DNA from: Nocardiopsis quinghaiensis
Lineage (GTDB): Bacteria > Actinomycetota > Actinomycetes > Streptosporangiales > Streptosporangiaceae
Length of the DNA: 64,000 nucleotides
Direction: 5' to 3'
NCBI RefSeq assembly: GCF_008638365.1
Contig: NZ_VWVU01000030.1
Location: 17,359 to 81,358, forward strand
The notes beneath the pieces were generated by a model that saw nothing but the letters and a program-made list of their open reading frames with translations, searched no databases and was not told the origin of the DNA. The position numbers were made by a program, and so were the translations under genes. Shown one piece after another: positions 60,398 to 64,000 of the stretch (its first letter is position 1; every line of letters begins with the position of its first letter).

Positions 60398-61873
60398 GTG
60401 AAGACCGATGTCGAGGAGCTGAGCCCTACTCGGGTCAAGCTGACCGTCGAGGTGCCCTTCGAGGAGCTCGATCACGCTTTCGACGTGACCTACAAGTCGC
60501 TCGCCAAGCAGGTCCGGATCAAGGGCTTCCGCCCGGGCAAGGCGCCGGCGCGGCTGATCGACCGCTACGTCGGCCGCGGCGCTGTGATCAGCGAAGCGGT
60601 CAACCACGCCGTCCCGGAGCTTTACAACGAAGCCATCCAGAAGGAGGAGCTCTTCGCGCTCGGCCAGCCCGACGTGGAGGTCACCAAGCTGGAGGACAAC
60701 GACGAGCTCGCCTTCACCGCCGAGGTCGACATCCGCCCCAAGTTCGAGGTTGAGGACTACAAGGGCATCGAGGTCACCGTCGACAGCGCCGAGGTCACCG
60801 ACGAGCAGGTCGACGAGCAGATCGGCACCCTGCGCGAGCGCTTCTCCACCCTCGTGGGCGTCGACCGTCCGATCCAGGACGGCGACCACCTGTCCATTGA
60901 CCTGTCCGCCTCCGTCAACGGAGAGAAGCTCGAGGACGTCGCCGTCAGCGGCTACTCCTACGAGGTGGGCACCAACTCCATGCTGGAGGGCCTCGACGAG
61001 ACCCTGCGCGGCATGGAGGCCGGTGGCGAGGCGACCTTCACCACCACCCTCGTCGGTGGTGAGCACGAGGGCCAGGAGGCGGACGTCACCGTCACCGTGC
61101 ACAGCGCGAAGGTCAAGGAGCTGCCCGAGCTGGACGACGAGTTCGCCCAGCTGGCCTCGGAGTTCGACACCATCGGCGAGCTGCGCGAGGACGTTCGCAA
61201 GCGCATGGTCGAGGTCCGTCGCCTCCAGCAGCTCTCCGCGGCCCGTGACAAGGCCCTGGAGCAGCTGATCGAATCCGTCGACATCCCGCTGCCCGACGCG
61301 GTCGTCGACGAGGAGATCACCCGCCGTCGTGAGAGCCTGGAGCAGCAGCTCGCCCAGGGCGGTCTGACCAAGGAGGCCTACCTCGAGTCGCAGGAGAAGA
61401 CCGAGGAGGAGTTCGACGAGGAGCTGACCACCGGCGCCCGCTCCGCGGTCAAGGCCGGGTTCATCCTCGACCAGCTGGCCATCCAGGAGGACCTGAGCGC
61501 CGACCAGAGCGAGCTCAGCCAGTACGTGTTCGAGCAGGCCCAGCGCATGGGCGTGAGCCCGGACCAGCTGGCCCAGCACCTGGTCGAGTCCAACCAGATC
61601 CGCGTCGCCTTCACCGAGGTCGTCCGGGGCAAGGCCATGGACCTGGTCCTGGCCGAGGCCAGGGTCACCGACGAGGACGGCAACGTCATCGAGCAGGAGA
61701 GCGCCGAGGAGCAGGCCGCCAAGGCTGCCGCGGCCGCCGCAGGCGAGGGCCTCGAGGTCATCGAGGACGAGGCGGCCGAGCCCGCCGAGCCCGCCGAGGT
61801 CTCCGCCAAGGACGACGAGAAGATCGAGGACACCAAGGCCGAGGACACCAAGGCCGAGGACGCCGCCCAGTAG
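60398..61873 (+). CDS. tig: Trigger factor
   Basis: A 491-residue ribosome-associated chaperone. The N-domain has G-F-R-P-G-K-A-P (ribosome-binding signature near 47-54). An FKBP-type PPIase domain spans about 155-240 (V-D-R-P-I-Q-D-G-D-H, E-G-L-D-E-T-L-R-G-M), and the helical C-domain carries the arms. The last ~60 residues are an Ala/Glu/Lys-rich acidic tail with the repeat E-D-T-K-A. GTG 60398 has AGGAG upstream. A strong terminator separates it from clpP1. Confidence 0.96.
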   Translation: MKTDVEELSPTRVKLTVEVPFEELDHAFDVTYKSLAKQVRIKGFRPGKAPARLIDRYVGRGAVISEAVNHAVPELYNEAIQKEELFALGQPDVEVTKLEDNDELAFTAEVDIRPKFEVEDYKGIEVTVDSAEVTDEQVDEQIGTLRERFSTLVGVDRPIQDGDHLSIDLSASVNGEKLEDVAVSGYSYEVGTNSMLEGLDETLRGMEAGGEATFTTTLVGGEHEGQEADVTVTVHSAKVKELPELDDEFAQLASEFDTIGELREDVRKRMVEVRRLQQLSAARDKALEQLIESVDIPLPDAVVDEEITRRRESLEQQLAQGGLTKEAYLESQEKTEEEFDEELTTGARSAVKAGFILDQLAIQEDLSADQSELSQYVFEQAQRMGVSPDQLAQHLVESNQIRVAFTEVVRGKAMDLVLAEARVTDEDGNVIEQESAEEQAAKAAAAAAGEGLEVIEDEAAEPAEPAEVSAKDDEKIEDTKAEDTKAEDAAQ

Positions 61874-61887
61874 GGTCCGACGTTCCG

Positions 61888-61940
61888 CGAACACGGGCCC
61901 CGTCCGATCCTGTCGGGTCGGGCGGGGCCCTTCGTGTTCG
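61888..61940 (+). terminator. Terminator after tig
   Basis: Arms CGAACAC-GGGCCCCG and CGGGGCCC-TT-CGTGTTCG pair with a small bulge, starting 15 bases after the stop. Confidence 0.75.
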
Positions 61941-61977
61941 CCGGTGGAAGAACATCCTGCGCAGGGGTCGTACCACC

Positions 61978-61994
61978 CTGCGCTCAAAGCGAAC
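61978..61994 (+). promoter_or_regulatory. ClgR-type operator upstream of clpP1-clpP2
   Basis: CTGCGCT-CAA-AGCGAAC contains the core CGCYNANRGCGWWS of the ClgR consensus in full, with an imperfect left end. ClgR activates clpP1P2 in Corynebacterium, Streptomyces and Mycobacterium. The site lies 78 bases before the clpP1 start. Confidence 0.7.
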
Positions 61995-62071
61995 AGGCCC
62001 GGGATCCGGACGAACCCGGTGCCACGCGACGTTAGTGTCGCTGTATCGCAACCGTTTCGATTCCGGAGCAG

Positions 62072-62713
62072 GTGACGAGAGTGCCGCCGATTTCTGAAGA
62101 GTCCCCGCGCTTCGACGCTCGTACGTCGGAGACGCAGTTTTCCCCTTTCCTTGAGCAGACGCCTCAGCGCCTGTTGCGCCAGCGAATCGTTTTCCTCGGC
62201 CAGCAGGTCGACGACGAGATCGCCAACCGCCTGGTTGGCGAGCTCCTGCTGCTGTCCGCGGAGGACCGCCAGCGAGACATCACCATGTACATCAACTCGC
62301 CGGGTGGGTCCGTGACCTCGGGCATGGCGATCTACGACGTCATGCAGTACATCCCCAACGACGTGCGCACCGTGGGTATCGGTATGGCCGCGTCCATGGG
62401 CCAGATGCTCCTGTGCGCCGGTGCTCCCGGCAAGCGCTACGCGCTGCCGCACACCCGCGTCATGATGCACCAGCCGTCCGGTGGTATCGGGGGCACCGCC
62501 TCCGACATCCGGATCCTGGCCGACCAGCTGCTCTACGTGAAGAAGATGTTCATAGAGAAGATCTCCGAGCACACGGGTCAGACCATAGAGCAGATCGAGA
62601 AGGACGCCGATCGCGACCGCTGGTTCACCGCCCAGGAGTCCAAGGACTACGGCTTCATCGACGAGGTCCTGGAGGGAACCCTGGACGTGACCCCGGACCG
62701 GACCCAGAGTTGA
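62072..62713 (+). CDS. clpP1: ATP-dependent Clp protease proteolytic subunit ClpP1
   Basis: A 213-residue serine peptidase: Y-I-N-S-P-G-G-S-V, I-G-M-A-A-S-M-G-Q with the nucleophile, M-M-H-Q-P-S-G-G with the His, D-R-D-R-W-F with the Asp. It forms the mixed ClpP1P2 tetradecamer fed by ClpX. GTG 62072 has GGAG close by; GTG 62081 is possible. The clpP2 gene follows 48 bases later. Confidence 0.95.
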   Translation: MTRVPPISEESPRFDARTSETQFSPFLEQTPQRLLRQRIVFLGQQVDDEIANRLVGELLLLSAEDRQRDITMYINSPGGSVTSGMAIYDVMQYIPNDVRTVGIGMAASMGQMLLCAGAPGKRYALPHTRVMMHQPSGGIGGTASDIRILADQLLYVKKMFIEKISEHTGQTIEQIEKDADRDRWFTAQESKDYGFIDEVLEGTLDVTPDRTQS

Positions 62714-62761
62714 TCCGTCGGACCTGGTCCCAGGAACGGCACAGTGCGTGGAAGGCGTGAA

Positions 62762-63418
62762 ATGACCGAGTTCAATCCCAGTCACATCGGCGGCGCGGCC
62801 TCGATGGCTCCTCAGAGCCGCTACGTCCTGCCGTCCTACGTGGAGCGGACGTCCTACGGCGTCAAGGAGATGAATCCGTACAACAAGCTCTTCGAAGAGC
62901 GGATCATCTTCGTCGGCGTGCAGATCGACGACGTCTCGGCCAACGACCTGATGGCCCAGCTCATCACCCTGGAGCAGCTCGACTCCGAGCGGGACATCCA
63001 GATGTACATCAACTCGCCCGGGGGGTCCTTCACCTCCCTCATGGCGATCTACGACACGATGCAGTTCGTTCGCCCCGACATCCAGACGGTGTGCATCGGA
63101 CAGGCGGCCTCGGCCGCCGCGATCCTGCTCGCGGGCGGGACCGCGGGCAAGCGCGGTGCGCTGCCCAACTCCCGGATCCTGATCCACCAGCCCGCCACCG
63201 AGGGCATGCACGGTCAGGCCAGCGACATCGAGATCCAGGCGAACGAGATCACCCGTATCCGTACCCAGCTGGAGACCACGCTGGCCCGCCACACCGGGCG
63301 CTCGGTCGAGCAGGTCTCCAAGGACATCGAGCGGGACAAGATCCTCACCGCCGAGGAGGCCAAGGACTACGGAATCATCGATTTCGTGCTGCCCTACCGC
63401 AAGGCCTCCCTGCAGTAG
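62762..63418 (+). CDS. clpP2: ATP-dependent Clp protease proteolytic subunit ClpP2
   Basis: A 218-residue paralog of ClpP1, with Y-I-N-S-P-G-G-S-F, I-G-Q-A-A-S-A-A-A nucleophile region, L-I-H-Q-P and E-R-D-K-I-L-T. In actinobacteria both rings are needed for activity. GGAAGG lies about 6 bases upstream of ATG 62762. A T-tailed terminator separates it from clpX. Confidence 0.95.
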   Translation: MTEFNPSHIGGAASMAPQSRYVLPSYVERTSYGVKEMNPYNKLFEERIIFVGVQIDDVSANDLMAQLITLEQLDSERDIQMYINSPGGSFTSLMAIYDTMQFVRPDIQTVCIGQAASAAAILLAGGTAGKRGALPNSRILIHQPATEGMHGQASDIEIQANEITRIRTQLETTLARHTGRSVEQVSKDIERDKILTAEEAKDYGIIDFVLPYRKASLQ

Positions 63419-63500
63419 GGTCACAGTGGAGCCGAGAACCCCGGCCGTACCCGTGGAAGCGGGCTCGCCGCGGGCGTTCCGGCCCAGGTCGAAGCGTTGG

Positions 63501-63557
63501 CCGGACCGGCCCCTGACCCGCCCGGAGGAGCCCGGTGGTGAAGCCGGTCCGGTTTTT
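63501..63557 (+). terminator. Rho-independent terminator between clpP2 and clpX
   Basis: CCGGACCGGC (63501-63510) pairs with GCCGGTCCGG (63543-63552), followed by TTTTT. It is the only classical T-tailed terminator I see in the window, implying that clpX has its own promoter. Confidence 0.75.
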
Positions 63558-63702
63558 CGCTTAGTCTGACGGAGAGCGACACACAGATCGCCTCGTCCGT
63601 GACCACCGTTGTGGACGGTTGCGGAAGATTGTTTCGACTTCCGTACGGCCCGCGCGCACGAGCGGCACCGACGGGGCGGCCTTAGTTTTGAGGAGTGGCT
63701 GG

Positions 63703-64000
63703 GTGGCACGCATCGGCGACGGCGGGGACCTGTTGAAGTGCTCGTTCTGCGGCAAGAGCCAGAAGCAGGTGAAGAAGCTCATCGCTGGCCCCGGCGTGTA
63801 CATCTGCGATGAGTGCATCGATCTGTGCAACGAGATCATCGAAGAGGAACTCGCCGACGCCACCGAACTCACCTGGGACTCGCTTCCCAAGCCGCGGGAG
63901 ATCTATGAGTTCCTGGACTCGTATGTGATCGGGCAGGATCAGGCGAAGAAGGCTTTGTCGGTGGCGGTGTACAACCACTACAAGCGGGTGCGTTCGGAGG
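63703..64000 (+). CDS. clpX: ClpX, ATP-dependent protease ATPase subunit (5' part)
   Basis: The first 99 residues are present and the frame runs off the right edge. L-L-K-C-S-F-C-G-K-S-Q-K-Q-V and I-C-D-E-C-I-D-L-C form the N-terminal zinc-binding dimerisation domain. Then P-K-P-R-E-I-Y-E-F-L-D-S-Y-V-I-G-Q-D-Q-A-K-K opens the AAA+ module. GTG 63703 has GAGGAG 7 bases before it. Confidence 0.95.
   Translation, partial: MARIGDGGDLLKCSFCGKSQKQVKKLIAGPGVYICDECIDLCNEIIEEELADATELTWDSLPKPREIYEFLDSYVIGQDQAKKALSVAVYNHYKRVRSE

Noticed and set aside
60116..63709. Long minus-strand frame opposite trigger factor and both clpP genes
   Set aside because: Antisense to three well-recognised genes and leucine/valine/aspartate-rich without domain features.

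Overview
The window is high-GC DNA with the gene content and syntax of a filamentous actinomycete. The pointers are GTG and TTG starts, a mycothiol-linked DsbA-like protein, a ClpP1-ClpP2-ClpX block behind trigger factor, two dynamin-like GTPases of the sporulation-septum type, DUF4192, a PASTA-less serine/threonine kinase and actinobacterial LexA, IdeR/DmdR and ClgR operator motifs. Codon usage and gene order suggest Nocardiopsis or a near relative; that genus call is inference. The order clpX-clpP2-clpP1-tig ... rpiB, DsbA-like, pepN ... HNH, globin, thioesterase, ettA resembles the Mycobacterium tuberculosis Rv2457c-Rv2477c neighbourhood, so most of the window is conserved chromosomal core.

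Bases 1-4900 are accessory. They hold a frameshifted IS110-family transposase running off the left edge, a low-GC 529-residue orphan gene, a decayed gene fragment and a solo TIR-domain (PF10137-like) predicted NADase. The stretch ends at the 3' end of a tRNA-Arg(TCT) gene, a usual island integration site. Bases 4974-13300 hold a tiny peptide gene with a perfect Shine-Dalgarno, cobD, a large secreted penicillin-acylase-type Ntn hydrolase, an NfeD-SPFH pair and a quinone oxidoreductase. Bases 13300-18300 hold a receptor kinase, a DUF6504 gene behind two overlapping SOS boxes, a GNAT enzyme and an exported PGRP-type amidase.

Bases 18795-22648 carry tetrapyrrole/cobalamin genes (a BluB-CobT fusion and a CysG-type bifunctional enzyme). 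These are followed by the two overlapping dynamin-like genes, a minute SD-preceded 8-codon frame, a diguanylate cyclase with a TTA codon, DUF4192 and ettA. After an 88-bp hairpin-rich tandem repeat come a truncated haemoglobin, a thioesterase, a prolyl oligopeptidase, an HNH protein, an FmdB zinc ribbon, ilvD, a NERD protein, an amidase overlapping convergently with an MFS transporter, malQ, pepN, the DsbA-like gene, an aldehyde dehydrogenase, two short genes and rpiB. A 162-bp CTAG-flanked MITE-like element sits exactly on the rpiB stop codon.

The right end holds a SpoIIE-type phosphatase, mgtE, an MT0933-like small protein and an M23-fold protein that has lost the His-x-His zinc motif. Then come an iron-box-controlled 2Fe-2S protein, an ABC exporter, a nucleotidyltransferase, tRNA-Gly(TCC), tRNA-Pro(TGG), trigger factor, clpP1-clpP2 behind a ClgR-type site, and the start of clpX. 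Many genes lack a Shine-Dalgarno but have a TANNNT-like hexamer 6-8 bases before the start codon, the signature of leaderless transcription.
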